From positions 21,028,001-21,092,000 of the forward strand of contig NC_071347.1 of the NCBI RefSeq assembly GCF_027744825.2: a stretch of DNA of 64,000 nucleotides, in the 5' to 3' direction. Shown one piece after another: positions 1-25,309 of this stretch. Position 1 is the stretch's first letter, and every line of letters starts with the position of its first letter. Source of the stretch: Synchiropus splendidus (Eukaryota > Chordata > Actinopteri > Syngnathiformes > Callionymidae). The position numbers and the translations under genes are program-made. The notes beneath the pieces are model-generated. The model ran no database searches. It was not told the DNA's origin and worked only from the letters and a program-made list of their open reading frames with translations.

Positions 1-1064
1 AAGGGGTGGATCTGTGGGATTTAGTCACATTCCGTCAAGCTATCATGGAAAACATGGGTTCTCTGCCTTAAAATAGGTTATCTAATTTGTATGTATGTCT
101 AGCTAAAATCAACACTCCCATAGTTGGCATCCTTTGGCCGACAGTTAAAGATTCCCCTCTATGAAGTCGACCTGTGAGGTTACCTGAGGCGTTTCCATCC
201 AGTGGGATGTTCACAAAAGCTACACAAAAACACACGGCATAGTCTTCTATATAAGTGGGCTGGCGATCTCGCATGAGCTCCCTCCTCCTACAGTTCTATG
301 ACTCACTTCTCAATAGTGTAGAGAAACCTCTTGGTGCCAAAGATAAGGAAACATTAAGAAGGTTGGAATGGCACTGACATTTTACTGAGTTACATGGGGG
401 GAAATGAATCAGGGAACAAATTAAAGTGGTCTGTTAAGGCGCTGCTGTAAAGACAAAGTTCATTTGGCCTCGAGTGAGGGTGTCTCTCAAACATGGCGGG
501 CTCTCCAGTTTATTAGGCCCTCCTCCCCAGTCCAAATACCCTCTGTTATGATGGACAGGTCATCATCTGAGGTCTCTGCGGTGTGTGTTATTGTAGCCGA
601 CCTGACAGGGTCAGGTTTCATGCACGGGTGGTCAGAAGGTTTGTAAGATGGCCACCCAGACAGCCTGATAAAACCTGCCGCGGCAAAATATTTTGGATCC
701 ACACGGGCCAGAAAAGCGATCCTCACCACGCTGATTTAATTAAGACGGGCTCGGGCGGAGGAGCGCGGCTCATGGTGGCAGAGTCGTTTCGTCTGCGATT
801 CAGAGGCAAATGAGTCTGGAGAGAGTTTTGTCATGTTGACAACTTCCTCCCGTACTTATCTGTCTGTGAGCTTTCATCAACCGTGTTGTCATCCGTCATC
901 TCTTGTCACGACGGGCCTGTCAGGTGGGTGGTCTTCTCTCTCTGTTCCTCACCTGTCGTTGCTCACTCATCTAAAGCCCTGCAGGTTAATCGCCCAGGTT
1001 TCAGTATATATCTAGCAGAGCACCGCAGACTTATGACTAACATCTTTAATTTTCTTTTCTGCAG
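1..1064 (+). other. kcnq1: kcnq1 intron upstream of the S2 exon
   Basis: No exon is recognisable. I looked for the S1 exon, which should end in a TLFWM-like stretch before a donor, and did not find it. The 3' end has a pyrimidine tract (tttaattttcttttctgcag) giving a strong acceptor at 1063-1064. Small ORFs here overlap on both strands and look like chance. Confidence 0.7.
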
Positions 1065-12785
<11,721 letters not shown>

Positions 12786-15190
12786 GTAAGTCTCCTCTTC
12801 TGTTTCCTCCACTGGTTAAGTCAGACAATCTTGTGACACTCATCATCACCTCTGAGAGACGCTGCTCTCTAGAGGGCTCTGAAGTCATCAACATGGTCCT
12901 CGGGGACGCTGTGGTTTCGGTCTGATCCTGAGCCGCAGACTGGACTGCAGTGATGTAAAACATTTTTCTCCTGTCACTATCAACTGGTACCATCTCGCTT
13001 TCACTGTGCGAATCTTTCTGCTGGAAAGTTTAACTGTTTGTTTGTCTTCGCCGGGTCGGTGTGTGTGTGTATGTGTGTCTTTTCGTACCACACACCCTGA
13101 CATCACTGGAAGGAAGTTGCCCCTGCCCACCCACTTTCAATCATCCTCTCAACTCCTCCCGAAAACACACCCTCCCTCCTAATCAGTTTGTTTGGATCCA
13201 GTATTAACTAGTTGATGGTTTCTGTCTAAAGAGTGTTACAACTAAAACGAAGCTGATGTTCACCGTATTTGTGTTTCTCTGCCGTGGCTTCGCTGTTTGT
13301 TTGTGCGGCTCTTGTCTAAATGAGGCGTGCGATGTTTAAACACTGATTTCCTCTGATTCTGTATCTGAGTGTGTGTGAACCAAACAGCTTGGCACTTTGT
13401 TCGGTGACTGTGTAGCAGGGCTGGAACTGGGAAGAGAAAGGAGTGTAGGACGAGCCGCGATTTAGTCATCTGTATTTGTTATTGCAGTGAAAAGAGACGT
13501 TCACTTGAAGACAGTTAATGCCACAATGATGTTTACATCCATGAAACTCATTGGTCGTGGAGCTCCACAAATAGGACGGGATTATAGTGAGTTGTGTTCA
13601 TGAACCTAAGATTATTCTAGATCATTGAAATCAGTGTGTTTTTTGGGTTATTTTGCCAACACATGCGACAAAGCTGTGGCCTTCTTGGTGGAGCTAGTGA
13701 TGATATAAATCTGTGACGTGCGTGAGAGGATGCTCTTTCTGAGTGTCAGGATCAAACCACGACTTGCTGTCAAGGGGGGCGCTATGACTCCAACTGATAT
13801 TTTCTTTTAGCTTCAGCCCCTTTTGCATATCTCTAGCAAACATGAAGTCCTCTCATCAACAGGCAATAAGACATAGATTTCTTTGGTCTCAGCTTTGTTT
13901 CGGAGGCTCAGAGCTGCTCACTTCTTCCACCTTTTCATCGAGGCTTTTCTGTCCTCCAGGGGGCGTGGTCAGATCCCTCTCCTCCCAGCTCGGACCACCT
14001 GCAGACCGCTCTTAATTAGTTCCCCTCTTATGAGCCGGTGGGAGATAAACAATGAGAGCCCCCCCCCCGCAGCGCTGCGGGAGTGCAGGCAGACACGCAT
14101 GAATCATGTCCTCTTCAAGTGAGGGGCCTCTCCGCGCCGGGCAACTGGCGCCTTTTGTCGCCCAGGCTCTCAACAAATTGACTTTTTGTGCAGCGCTTCT
14201 GTACGCCTGTCCGCCGCACTGTACTCTCGCAGTGATGGAATGTTTTAAACATACGGAGTCGGGTCGAGAGGGGAAATCTGAAATGCATTCACGGTCTCTT
14301 GAGCAGAACCCCCCCTCTTCCTCCAACGTTCTCAACTGGCTAAGTGGCACTTAAAGCCGGATTCTACACAGAGTCATGTAGAAATGACCGATGAATCACA
14401 TCCATGCATGCGCCTCATAAGTCAGGGTGATTCAAGGCGAGATAAAAGTGAGTTTGGCCTCTAGAAGTATGGAGATGAATATCCGAGAGTACAAATCGAT
14501 TCTTGAAAATCGCCTCCGGTTCAGTTCAACTTCCTGTCCTGGTGCTGCCTGCAGCACCTGTGAAAATACTCGGTCGCTCCTCCTTTTCTGTCCAGAGTTC
14601 TGTAGCAGCACCTGTTTGCTCAGCAGCCGTCCCTGACGCTCTCCGGCCCGGCCAAGCCTCTGATGTGGGTTTGTTCAGGTGTGGCGGCCGATGTTGCCAC
14701 CAGCTCGTCCTCTGATGTCTGTTCCAGGTGCAGCAGCCTCATGAGAGCGCCCTCTGTTCCAGCCCCGGAGAGGAACAGAGGGGCTGTTGCCTGCACAGCC
14801 CTGTGGTTTCCCCCTCCGTCCCCCTTCACACTCACAGGGCGTTGACCCGTCCTGAAGAGTGAGTGGACAGTTAAGGGGCTTTTACTCTCTGACCGCACGA
14901 TAAGGTGTTTCCATGTACAGCCCGTCTGGAGGAACCCCCCCACCGTGTTTCCACCACTGCCACCAGAGGGAAGTGGTCAGAGTGTTGACTTTGGAAACGG
15001 CATGAATACTACATTAACATCAAGTAGCCAGGCGGGAAGGAACCTTAGGGGAGGTGTGACCGCTTTAATTGATGGAAAACATGAAGCGTTTATGTTTATG
15101 TCAGCTGTTTCTACAGGTGACGACTTTTTGTTCAGGTAAAATTTAAGGTCGCCAGAGGTCATTCATGACTCATCGATTATAGGGATTGGA
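12786..15190. other. intronic block, no gene
   Basis: Mixed unique sequence with a short TG run near 13059-13078. The block 13990-14250 looks unique and GC-rich with ttaattagtt and a small palindrome (gcagcgctgc at 14069-14078). It could be a regulatory element, but there is no direct evidence. Small ORFs overlap on both strands. Confidence 0.5.
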
Positions 15191-15870
15191 GTTGGTCAGA
15201 GTTTCTCCTATGTATATACAGTATTGTGGCCCTTGTTTGACAGTTTTTTAACCTTTTTGTTTTGCTGGAAAGCAACTTATATTTTTCAGTTTTTAAAAAT
15301 CAAGGAACTACTGTGCATAGATTATGTTCGTAGGACAGATAAAGTATTTTTACATTGTAAATATTTGTTATACAATTATTATTATTATTAATATTATTAA
15401 TATTATTATCATTATTTCATTCATCAGTCTCTTTTTTAGTTTTGATTTTCTGTCTCAAATCATAATTATGATGTACTGAAAAATTGAAAAACATTTATTT
15501 CACCAAATTTGTTTTCCAATGTCACACATTGATTTCATTACATTATTAAGTAATTAGTTGCCATTAATTTGTTTTTAATATAGAGAAAAATGTGTTGTAT
15601 ATTAACATAAAAATACTAATACTATAATTTAGTTTTTGTATTTTATTTTTTAAATGGCATAAATGTAAAATAACCATACTTATTTTTAAGTAAAATTTAT
15701 CTGTCTAAGACCTTGATATTAAAGTAGATAGAATAATGAAATGCCATAATGTTATTTGACCTAATTTTGAACCATATATGGCTTCGCTGTTCTAAAAATG
15801 AGCTAGCATGATGATAATTCATTTTCAATTGAATTAGCATTTTATTGTTTTTCAAATGGCCAGAACCTTG
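15191..15870. repeat. A/T-rich stretch with (ATT)n
   Basis: Strongly A/T-rich. An imperfect ATT/TTA trinucleotide run occupies about 15374-15415 (attattattattaatattat). Nothing coding is present. Confidence 0.8.
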
Positions 15871-15879
15871 TTGGAGAAT

Positions 15880-16075
15880 TCCAAGGTGTTCTCGGATCAA
15901 ACTTCCTCCCAGGTCTGCCCCAGGGCCTCCTCCTCATTGCCCTGAGCACGTAGCCAGTGAGAAGCCGTCCACTCCACCTTGACTGTCCTTCTGCCCCACT
16001 TCTCATCTGCTGAGGAACTCATGCTCGTACGTGCGATCATGTTCCTTCAGTCATGTCCCGAAACTCAATGAATTC
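15880..16075 (-). mobile_element. decayed LINE fragment
   Basis: The plus strand carries, in order, cccaggtctgccccagggcc, tcctcctcattgccctgagc, agccgtccactccacc, tgaggaactcatgctcgtac and gttccttcagtcatgtcccg. This is the order seen on the non-coding strand of a common fish LINE segment (recalled). The degree of decay is high. Confidence 0.5.
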
Positions 16076-16079
16076 AGTT

Positions 16080-17230
16080 CACTTGGTGCGTGATGGGCTT
16101 CATTTGGATGTATATATTTTCCCACTTGTCTGTGGTCTGCTGTGCAAAAGGAGGAAGCTGATGTGTTCCATGGAAAGTGACTAATCTCTTCATTGTATCC
16201 ATAACTTTTATCCTCCTCATTCACAGAGACACTCCCTCACACGCTTCCTTTTATTCCCCCTGTGTATTTTTTCCATGGCTGTTAATGGGAGCCATATAGA
16301 GCGGGGTTTAAAATCAAAGACCCCCCAGAGGCCCCGGCAGTAAATGGGACCACTAACCCTGTAAATAAGTCGTGTTGAAAGGCCGCTCCCTTTATTCAGG
16401 GAGTGTGCATTCGCTGTAAACGTCTTTTCCAGTTAACTTGAGTAATTTTACGGCCCACTTTTATTCCTCAGTATCAAGGCAGGTTAGAGGATTTGGGGAG
16501 GAATGTAGGAGCGTGGGTCTGAAGGGATCAGAGCGAAGCAAGCGTGGGAGCCGGAAAACAATCCGTTAAGTTACAGGACGTATAGCTTGTTCTGTGTTAA
16601 CCCCCTGAGAGCGGAGGAAGCTGTCGAGATGGAGTGATGTCGTCTTTTGTAAGGGTCCGTACAAGGTTGATGTCAATGGTTCAAATGGTTCATCAGGAGG
16701 TCTCTTTTGGGTAGTGTGCAACATAGTCAGTTGAGATACATCTACCTGGAGATCTGTGCTCCTTGGTAGGGCTTACTACAGTGGGTTCTGGAGGGTCTGG
16801 TCAGCTGAAGATGCATGACTTCTAGCAAAGGTTGATGGACACGAAGTGGAAGGGAGACACTCCCAAGGTTCCACCATCTGAAGGCAGAGGCGAAGTTAGA
16901 GGTCGCTCCAGAGTGTTGAAGTATCCGCTTTATGGAGGACGCCAAAGGAAGAGCTTGGCTCAAAAGTTTGAAGTCTTTTCATTGAAGAAAGAGGATGTGA
17001 TGACAGTCGAAGGCAGATGCAAAGACCAAGTACAACTTCTGGTCCAGTTCACCACTCTTCCGAGAAAATTGCTTGACATGTCATGGGAGGAGCTACCTGG
17101 TGACCAGCCTACTAGTTCAAGAAGCTACCAAAAAATGAAGCATAATAAGAGCGGAGCTGGAGAAGGTGAATTAAAGGAGGATGTTTAGACCAACTTAAGA
17201 TGATTTAAAGGGCCGTACTACTTAAATACT
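16080..17230. other. intronic block, no gene
   Basis: 16220-16460 is unique-looking with several TTTA/TAAT words and could be conserved. 16832-17188 is open for 118 codons on the plus strand, but the translation is charged, repetitive and matches no family I know, so I treat it as chance or decayed repeat. Confidence 0.45.
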
Positions 17231-17239
17231 TAGAAGAAG

Positions 17240-17660
17240 CTACGTAGTATCTTGGAAGACACTGAGCAGTTAGAGGGATCAGAAAAAAACGTATTGGTCC
17301 ACTCGAAACACGATGCATTGGACCCGCTCCAGCAGGTACTGACCACTGCTGACTGGCGTAAAAACACTGGAGAACACAGTGTGGCACAGTCAGACTCCAT
17401 CACTGTGTGGTATTCTGCTGCTGATGTCTCTGACCAGGACAGATTCTGCTTGTCCACTACGCGATGATCTCTCAGGGGCACATGCAGGTACAGCAGGAGT
17501 GCAGCCGACCTGTCTCTCCTGAGGCAGCAGGCTGGGATCAGTAGCCTCCTGCTGAAGAACAGTTTCTTCCCATCTGCTGTTCCCCTCGCGAACCCTTCCT
17601 CGGCCTCCCACTGTCACCAACTGTTGGGTCGGGTTGTAAAAGTTGCATGCCTTCCTGACA
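17240..17660 (+). mobile_element. possible decayed LINE reverse-transcriptase C-terminal region
   Basis: Plus-strand frames give ADWRKNT (17350-17370), SDSITVWYSAADVSDQDR (17392-17445) and, in another frame, LLKNSFFPSAVPLAN (17550-17595). These resemble the sequence of CR1/L2/Rex-type LINE C-termini (LSWKENT, SITVWY, RLKNSFFP), with frameshifts between them. The assignment comes from motif recall and needs a database search. Confidence 0.4.
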
Positions 17661-17699
17661 GGTGGTCGTAACACTGTGGTTCATTATGTCAACATGTAT

Positions 17700-20600
17700 T
17701 CGAAGTAAATTTATGCAGCTTTTCTTTGTAAGTTCCTTTTTTTTGACCGATTATAGTCAGGGATTTTCTAAAGCGACTCAAAGGTCAGGGGTGTAATTCC
17801 GTCTGTGGCCAGCAGGCTGTGCTGTTGAGCCTTAGCTCCCTGCAGACCGTCTCTATCACTCTGGAGAACTTCGGTGAATAACAGTAGGCCTCCGATCCGT
17901 TTCGAGGAGGGAAACAAGTGCAGCTCGAGGGTCCAGCAGGGATGACTCCCAGAGACCTTCACTGCTGCTGTCAGTCTTCTGAGGGAGACACAGTGCTGAG
18001 GCGCAGACTGTGGCTGATCATGGTCAAAGTCTGAGATGTTATCTTCACTAAATCAACAGCTTTATTCAGTCAACAAAATTCCAAAATAACTTTTAACCCG
18101 AGCAACATTCCACCGTTCGGCATCAGTGAAAACACGCAGATGAAAGTCAAACGTCCGTGGAAACATAAATAGTGTTGCACAATAACACGCTCCATCTCGG
18201 TGCAGACAAAAGCCTGAGCGGCTGGAGTGTGTCTGTGTTTATTTTCCACGTTTGTAGGTCAGGTTCTTCCCGCTCATTTTCCTCACCGACCGTCCCAGTC
18301 TGGCATCTGGACAGTTTGGAATAGTTGTGTGTCAGGAAAGGCTGTGTTGGGAAGCAAGGTGTGTGTGTGTGTGTGTGGGAGTCTTACGGGAAGGAGACAC
18401 AGCTCTCCTCTCCTGGAGAGCTGGAACACACACTCTGGTGGAGACCAGACTTTTTCCGGCATTTATTTTATGAATGACGGTCGGACTGTTGTTGACGCTG
18501 GACCGACACAAACACAAGCTTCTAACAAGTGCGTCTCACACTGACAGAAAAGGATTTGAATTTACTGTTGATGTGTTTGTATGGATTTCATGGCAGGAAC
18601 AGAGTGGAAAATAGATGAAGCAATAGTCAGGTATGAAGTGGGAGGCCGACCTTGCCTAGTCAGTTGTGGTGCTTGAAGTGGCAAGGGTTTGTATCAAGAA
18701 GTCACCTGAGCTTTTGTGGAATGGAGTCTGATATGTAGAGGCCCAGTTGAAACTCCTGGTCCACTTGTGGGTAGTGACTCCACTCCTTAGTTTGGAGGAC
18801 CGTGAACCTTCTTCTATCGACTGCTGATAGATTTGTTGTAGCTGAAATTAAAAACCAGAATGTTAATTAATTATTAAGATGATTATTATTAATAATATTA
18901 TACTGGTTGAGCTACGTGAAAAAAAACGGAAAATCGTGTGTAACTGGAAGAGCAGTCAAACCTCATAAAATAAAATAACAATAATACAGACCCAGCAAAA
19001 CCTCTTGCTCGTTGATGTTAAAAATGTTAAGTTATATGATAAAAAATAAAATAGGCTGACGGGAAAATATGAACACTTGATTTAAAAAAAAAAACAGTGG
19101 ACTAAAATTTCAAGAGTGAAAAGTATATTTTTGAATCAACTGTGAGGAAAACAATTTTTTGACTGGTACTGCAAAGGTTTTTAACTAAAAAAAATACTGT
19201 CATAGGAAAATCTGTATGCTTTCAGGACTTGACTCAGTCTGGGCCAACACAACACAAAAAGTTGCACAGTAGTGTTTCAGTCAGTTTGGATCTGCAATGA
19301 AGCTCTTACTTCAAACCGCCTCTGGTGTCTTTGTCAGACACTTCATTAGGAGGTAAAGTGTTATTGTTGGGCTTTTATGAGATGATGATGCAACACTCCT
19401 GCTCAGTGTGTCCGATACGTCATCGCTACAACTCACGCACCCATACACACACGCGCACACACACCCACAGAGAAGCCAGTGAAATCAGCCTCACATGACT
19501 GCTGCAGAAGTGTGGGCTGAGTAACAAGCAAAAGCCAAATGATTTTCTGGCGGGATGTCTGGGCGAGTGAGTAGCAAGTGTTTGTGTGACTTCGGGGGAG
19601 GGAACGGGAGGTGCTGGAGAGGGGGGGAGCCACTCCAGTCCAAACAGGATATTGTACAACACGGGAGAGCAGATTCGTCCTGCGGCAGTTCGGCTACACG
19701 GAGTGAGTCGGTGACATGCAGGCAGCGCACACACGCCTCGGCCAGACATCTCACTCAGAAGTCCTTCTGCCATGTCTAGAGAAAAACAATGTTATGACAA
19801 CCGCGGAAGACAGAGGAGCCCCAGCATGAGAAGTCGCGAGAGCTGTTTCTCTGCTTGGATGTTTGTGCTATCGTGACGTCATACGTTCATTCACCGTGTG
19901 ATAGCTCACACTGAGAGTTCAGTGTGTGGATCTCTATGGAATTGTTAATCTGCCCTGTGGTAGACGGAGTAGACGTCATCAAGGAGGATGAAGGTGCCCT
20001 CACTTGAGCACCTGAAGAAGAGCCATTAGTCCCAACTGCCTTCATTTTTGAGTTAAACATGTGCCTCTGGCTGTGGTGACCCTGATACAAAGTAGTGAGT
20101 GAGCAAGACGTCCCCCAGTGACCCTTGAAGAACTCCTTATTCTTCTCATTAACAAGTTTAAAATTGGCTATTAGCTATCGCTTCTGTTCTGTTTTCATCT
20201 GTCTGTCTGAGGTCAGGTAGTGTGGGCAGCACCTAAAGTTAAGGGGGTCTAGACTTCCCTCTCACCAGGAGCCTCCTGCTTCTCTGCATAATGGATGCGA
20301 CAGTCTGAACATCAGGAGCTATTTAAATACGCTGGAGGGTGCAGGGCATGTCAGTTTCATGGCGATGGTGTGAGAAGCAGCTGATCAACAGAGAGCTCAG
20401 TGTGGCCGCATATCGTGAGGTTATGCGCTAGATATATGTAATTTACTCCTACACTGTGAGTTTGTGTTCCTCAATTGCGGCGTTTGTCTGTATGCTAACT
20501 GAATGTGGTTGCATTTGTACTTGTAATTTCGTCGGACTGGAGCCCAAGTTTAGAGAGGAGAAAGGAAAACACCGCCCCACGTCTGAATCTGGGAGAAGAG

Positions 20601-21530
20601 TTGAAGTCTCCGTGTTTATTTGGGTCATCAGAATAGAAATGGTGGAGCAGCGAGGGTCGTTGCTAATGGAACTAGCAGTGGCGGAGGGACAAACAATGAG
20701 GGGGTGCAGGCAAATGAGTGGTGCACAGAGCAGGGAGCCATCTCAGCGATGGAGTGTGGCAGTTAACGCAGCGTCCACAACGTAAAGGAAAGCTCTTTGA
20801 GGATTGAGGAAAAATCTGGGAGCCCTTTCGCTGCAGTCACAGTGGTTGTGTTTCGTTATCTGATCCCTCCGCTGCTGCAGGGAAGTAATCAAAGCAATAA
20901 GTTGCTTTTACGCTCACACACCCCCGAACCGACCCATGATCCTTCCACTTTTAATCTGAGGCTGTTCCTGGTGTGTGCACACTAACATCGCCGGGGTTAT
21001 GATGACTAATGAAAGTACGAGTCGCTTCGCTCTGACCCCCAAGCAGGGAAAAGCAATAGGAAGCCAAAGCAATAAAAGGCTTTGACATTGATGGGCCTGT
21101 TTCCCAAACACTTAGGACTTTAAGTCGTCTCCTCTCAAGTCTGGCTGGAGGGGCCGCGGGCTCCAGTGCTTATTGCTGCGTCTGAGCGAAGTGGCCGCGC
21201 CGCAGAGATGGTTTGGTCTCTGGCCTCTTAGTTCCTGTCTGTCTGCTTGTCCCGTCTGTCAGAGAACATGGTATTTGGGTGAAACAGAGGGGGTGGGTGG
21301 AGAATCTCGAGGAAATGGTGTCAAAACAAAAACGGAGACCTGCTGTCTCGTTCTGGACAGTCCACGAGAGCTAATACCAGGGCCACATCAGGCCGGGTGA
21401 GATGAAAAATGCCTGTCATAGATTCACTCTGTGTAGCCACACACCCGCGGGACCCAGCAAACTTGAGTCCAGAACAACCTTCTAACTGATCTGAGTCCTA
21501 CTGGGTGAATATCTGAGGTTCCTTGGGGTG
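17700..21530. other. intronic block, no gene
   Basis: It includes a TG microsatellite (18359-18377), an A-rich decayed stretch (18840-19200), a CA-type run (19436-19470), and unique-looking sequence around 20820-21120 with repeated agcaata words. No exon or RNA gene is seen. Confidence 0.5.
18359..18377. repeat. (TG)n microsatellite
   Basis: Nineteen bases of alternating t and g. Confidence 0.9.
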
Positions 21531-21539
21531 ACTGGGTGC

Positions 21540-24500
21540 TTCAGGTCTCCTAGCGTGAGACACCGTTGCCCAGGAGATCCAGAGAGGGGGATCAGGCCCT
21601 AACTTACCCCAACAGTACAGACAGACAGATACCCATTACTTCACTACCATACAGGGCCTTGGATGCCCCACAGCACATAAGTGAGCGCCCTGCACTTGTT
21701 CCCCCACTTGTTCCTGGTCACCATGGTCTGGTTGTTTTAAAAGTACTGGCCGATATCCGAATGACAACCTTTACCTACCTTCCACAGAGACAATCCTCCA
21801 TTCATCATCACCACCACAGACACCCCCAAATTCTCCATAGGTTCCTGACTGCCGCACTCATTCCTGATCAGCTCTGCTCCCCTATAAATGCCCGGTCCAC
21901 ATTTCATTCATGAAGCTGAGAATGTCCCTTTTTCCCCAGTACAGTTTTTGGGGCATTAAAAGACCACACAACCAACTTTTTTTCTCCTGGTGAGCAGCGA
22001 ACACATGCTTAATCCCATTCGCCCGTCTTTCTGGCTTGACTGACTGGATTAGGTTCTCGCACAAGGCCCCTACTCATGCCCACGGATTGCTTATGACAGG
22101 CCCTTTCGCAGACACCTTGACTGCCACGAGCAATTACTCTAAATACCCAGGAGAGGGTCCGAGTGGGTTTGACCTGTGGGAGGGCGAGAGGGGGCGAAAT
22201 GAGAGAGCCACTTAAGTCGAACGAACTGCAGCCATTAACACACGTTGGAGTTTTGTTTTCAGTCCAAACCGTTTCTTAATTTTAAGTCGCTGCCACTCTA
22301 CAAATGGGTGTGTGGACTTCGCAGTTCATGGTCCAACTAACAGCTAATGTGACCACTTACAGCCGGATCGCTGGCTCCTGCTGGGTTTTCCTATGGAGGG
22401 ATATCATGTGACACCCTCCTCAGGAATCGGCAGAGATGATGTCATGACCAGAAAGTGCCAATTTAGGGGCGCTTGATTGATGGCTTTACTAATACCAACA
22501 ATCCCAAATCAAGAGCAGGCAGCTCCGCGACTTGACAAGCTCCTTCAATCATTTTCCAAAATGAACACAAACTTAAAAAAGACCACTTGTTTTATGGTTT
22601 GTGGAGGATGTACTAAAAGACCTGGATAAACAGATCATTTTCTCTGAGATCATCTTTTTCCTACATGGGTTCATCTACGAATGTGGATCGATGGAAAATG
22701 GCAACGCCTTCAGAAGCATGAGTGTGGGTCGACCGAAAGGTTGTCCACTTGGTGACCCCAGGAACATCCTCTCTGGTTTTTGCAGTTTTTGATGGACCTT
22801 TTACAGCTAGTACAAGAATCGCCTCCTCTATTTCCAGTGTTTCGGTCTGAGAAAAGAATCTGGTTTGTGATGTGTTTGTTACCATATGAAGAAGTTCAAA
22901 AGGTCTTTCTCACAAGTGAAAAAGAGAGTTTTAGGACTGTCACTGTGAAGAAAGAGCAGAGCCAGAAGCTACAACTCCTATTTGGGAAGATCTAAGATAG
23001 CCAAACTTGTCTTCTCTGCTAGGCGTCTGGATTAGCTCTTAGATCTAGCTCTCTTCTGGGAGAGACTCAAAGTAGATCCATAGCTTCTCCTCCATGAGAG
23101 GCACCCCTGAGGTCATGGCCCCAAAAAAACCTTGAAATTCAAACCCAATTTGCTTTCAGTGATAGGAACCCAACAGTGTCAGTGCTTTGGTCATAAGGAA
23201 GGAGTCATGGTACTTAGGTTGTTGCCTCATTGGGTCCCACAGAGAGATGCAGTTCAAAGCCACCTAATTTCACGGTATCAGTGAGTTGTATGTGTATTCG
23301 TTGGAAAAGGAAGCTAGTGTTATTTTGAAGTGTTTTGCAAGCCTTTATGTGTCCCAAGCAAACTAGTGCCCCTTGAACTATGGAGTTCTGTAAGACCAAC
23401 CTAACACAGTTTAGCCAGCTTTTCAGTCGGCGTTTAGCGTGATTCCACAGTGTGTTTACTTCCAAATGGTTGGTAGTGAAATTCACTTTTGCCTAGCATG
23501 TTTAATCCGCTGCTTGGTGTTGAAATCCTCCACACTGATCTTGTGTTGTGTGTTTATTTTGGAGGCTGATCAACACAGTGTGCGGGAGGTGGTGTGACAA
23601 GACTGTCTGTGAACCGTCCACCCGTCATGTGTAATAACACTTGCTTGGGTCTAGATCACCAAAGAGTATGTGTGGTTTTCAACCGTCACCTCCTTTGACT
23701 GAGCGCGTCTGTGTTGGCTGCCACTGTTCAGACCGACTTACCTGTCTGACGGTGACGAGACCGACAGCGGTTCTGATCCCACACAGCCCTCCTCAGGTCT
23801 GCGTGTTGATCGGGTTTCAGTCACATCTGTGCTGGCTCTGTTGCATCACAGACCCCGTCTCTGCTTTGTTTCACTCAGGGGGCTCTCCAGACACGAGCCG
23901 CTCCGCAAGGAGTGCATTGAGTTCAGGGTTGTTGTTGCTGTACCTCCAGGTCAGAGTGGTAGGTCTTCCCTTGAACCATCCAGGGGAGCGACCTACGGTC
24001 GGTTTCTCTTGACTTTGAACTTGACTCCACAAGTTGCTTTTGAACAGATCGGCGGGTTTGAAACTTCACAGTGATCAGTTAGAAGAGTCTGAGTCTAAAC
24101 TGATTTACTAATATCCATCCACTTCCTCTCCCGTGACACTGACTCGCGGTGAAGACTAGAACGCGTGTGTGGAGTCGCTGAGCTGTTCCACATGTGAAGG
24201 GTGTGTCACTTCCAATTAGGCCTCTTTGACAAAGCTCCTTTTTACACAGGTGGAGAAGCAAGGATTTGGGTCAGATAGAAACAACACTAGCCAAACGCTC
24301 GTGAGCGGGTGGTTTTGTTCGGTGAAATAGGGCTTTGTTCAGATGATATAGAATGTTTCTGTTCCACTCCTGGATAGCCGTTTACCTAAACCATTGCAAG
24401 CTTTATATTGAAATTGAGCTTAAAGAGAGTGTGTCATTCACGTATCATCTACGACTCCAAAAAGAGTAATAGACAGTGAGGGAGGACGTGAGGAAGAACG

Positions 24501-25300
24501 TGCAGGAAGGGTGGAAACAACGGTGACGTTAGAGTTCAGCGACACTATGAAGCAGTCTGGACTCAGATGATATTTTTTGGAGACAATGTTTTGGATGCCA
24601 GATGGTTCGGAGAGGAGAGACAGAGTTGGACCAAGCTTGTTGGAGATGGACAGTGTTGTGGCAATGAAACATGTGTTCTAGTTTAGAGACAAGCAACAGA
24701 AGTTTTTTTGCCTTGAAGCTCTGAGACTCTTCAGTTGCTTCATCCAGTGGATGCGAGTTGCATCTCAACAGTGGATCTGGAGGATTCTTGGGTGGCTCGT
24801 TTTGGTCACATCCCACCGGTGACACCATTTGTGGGACAGAAAACGCTGACCTCCACTAATAGTACAGCTCAGTTACAAAATTGGGAAAAATCTAAAAGTG
24901 CTTGTGACACACAAGTTGCGTGTTTGTATGCACACAGTCTTAACCAACATGCACAGAAGATGACGTGTACGTTCACACACATATTTGCATGACAATATCA
25001 CTTTCACAAAGCTGCTATGTAAACTGCGTTTGTAGAAGCAGAAAACAAACGCACACAAACACAACAGGTGGTCGGTGTGTTCCGCTTCTTAGCTCCAGTG
25101 TTAGTGACGGTCTGTCATGTAGAATCTCCCCCACCTTCACGATGTTGATGTCCATGTTTGTTTCACCTCCAGGTTTCACTTTTTTTATTCGCATGAGCGT
25201 AAACCCGACGGTCAAAATCATCCCGCAGGGTGCCGGGGAACCGTGACGTCTGAGTTACGACGTTTAATCCGTCTAATTGTTGCGTTTCATAGAATGGACC
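21540..25300. other. intronic block, no gene
   Basis: 21560-21780 has an interspersed-repeat look that I could not assign. 21990-22180 looks unique and possibly conserved. The rest is ordinary intronic sequence. ORFs of 60-123 codons occur in both directions without recognisable domains. Confidence 0.45.
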
Positions 25301-25309
25301 CAGTCTGCC

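Noticed and set aside
17460..17490. ISQGHM-like translation resembling the SQGHL of the Kv7.1 helix-C exon
   Set aside because: The surrounding residues of that exon (KPYDVRDV before, MVRIKELQRR after) are absent, and the segment lies in a probable LINE remnant.
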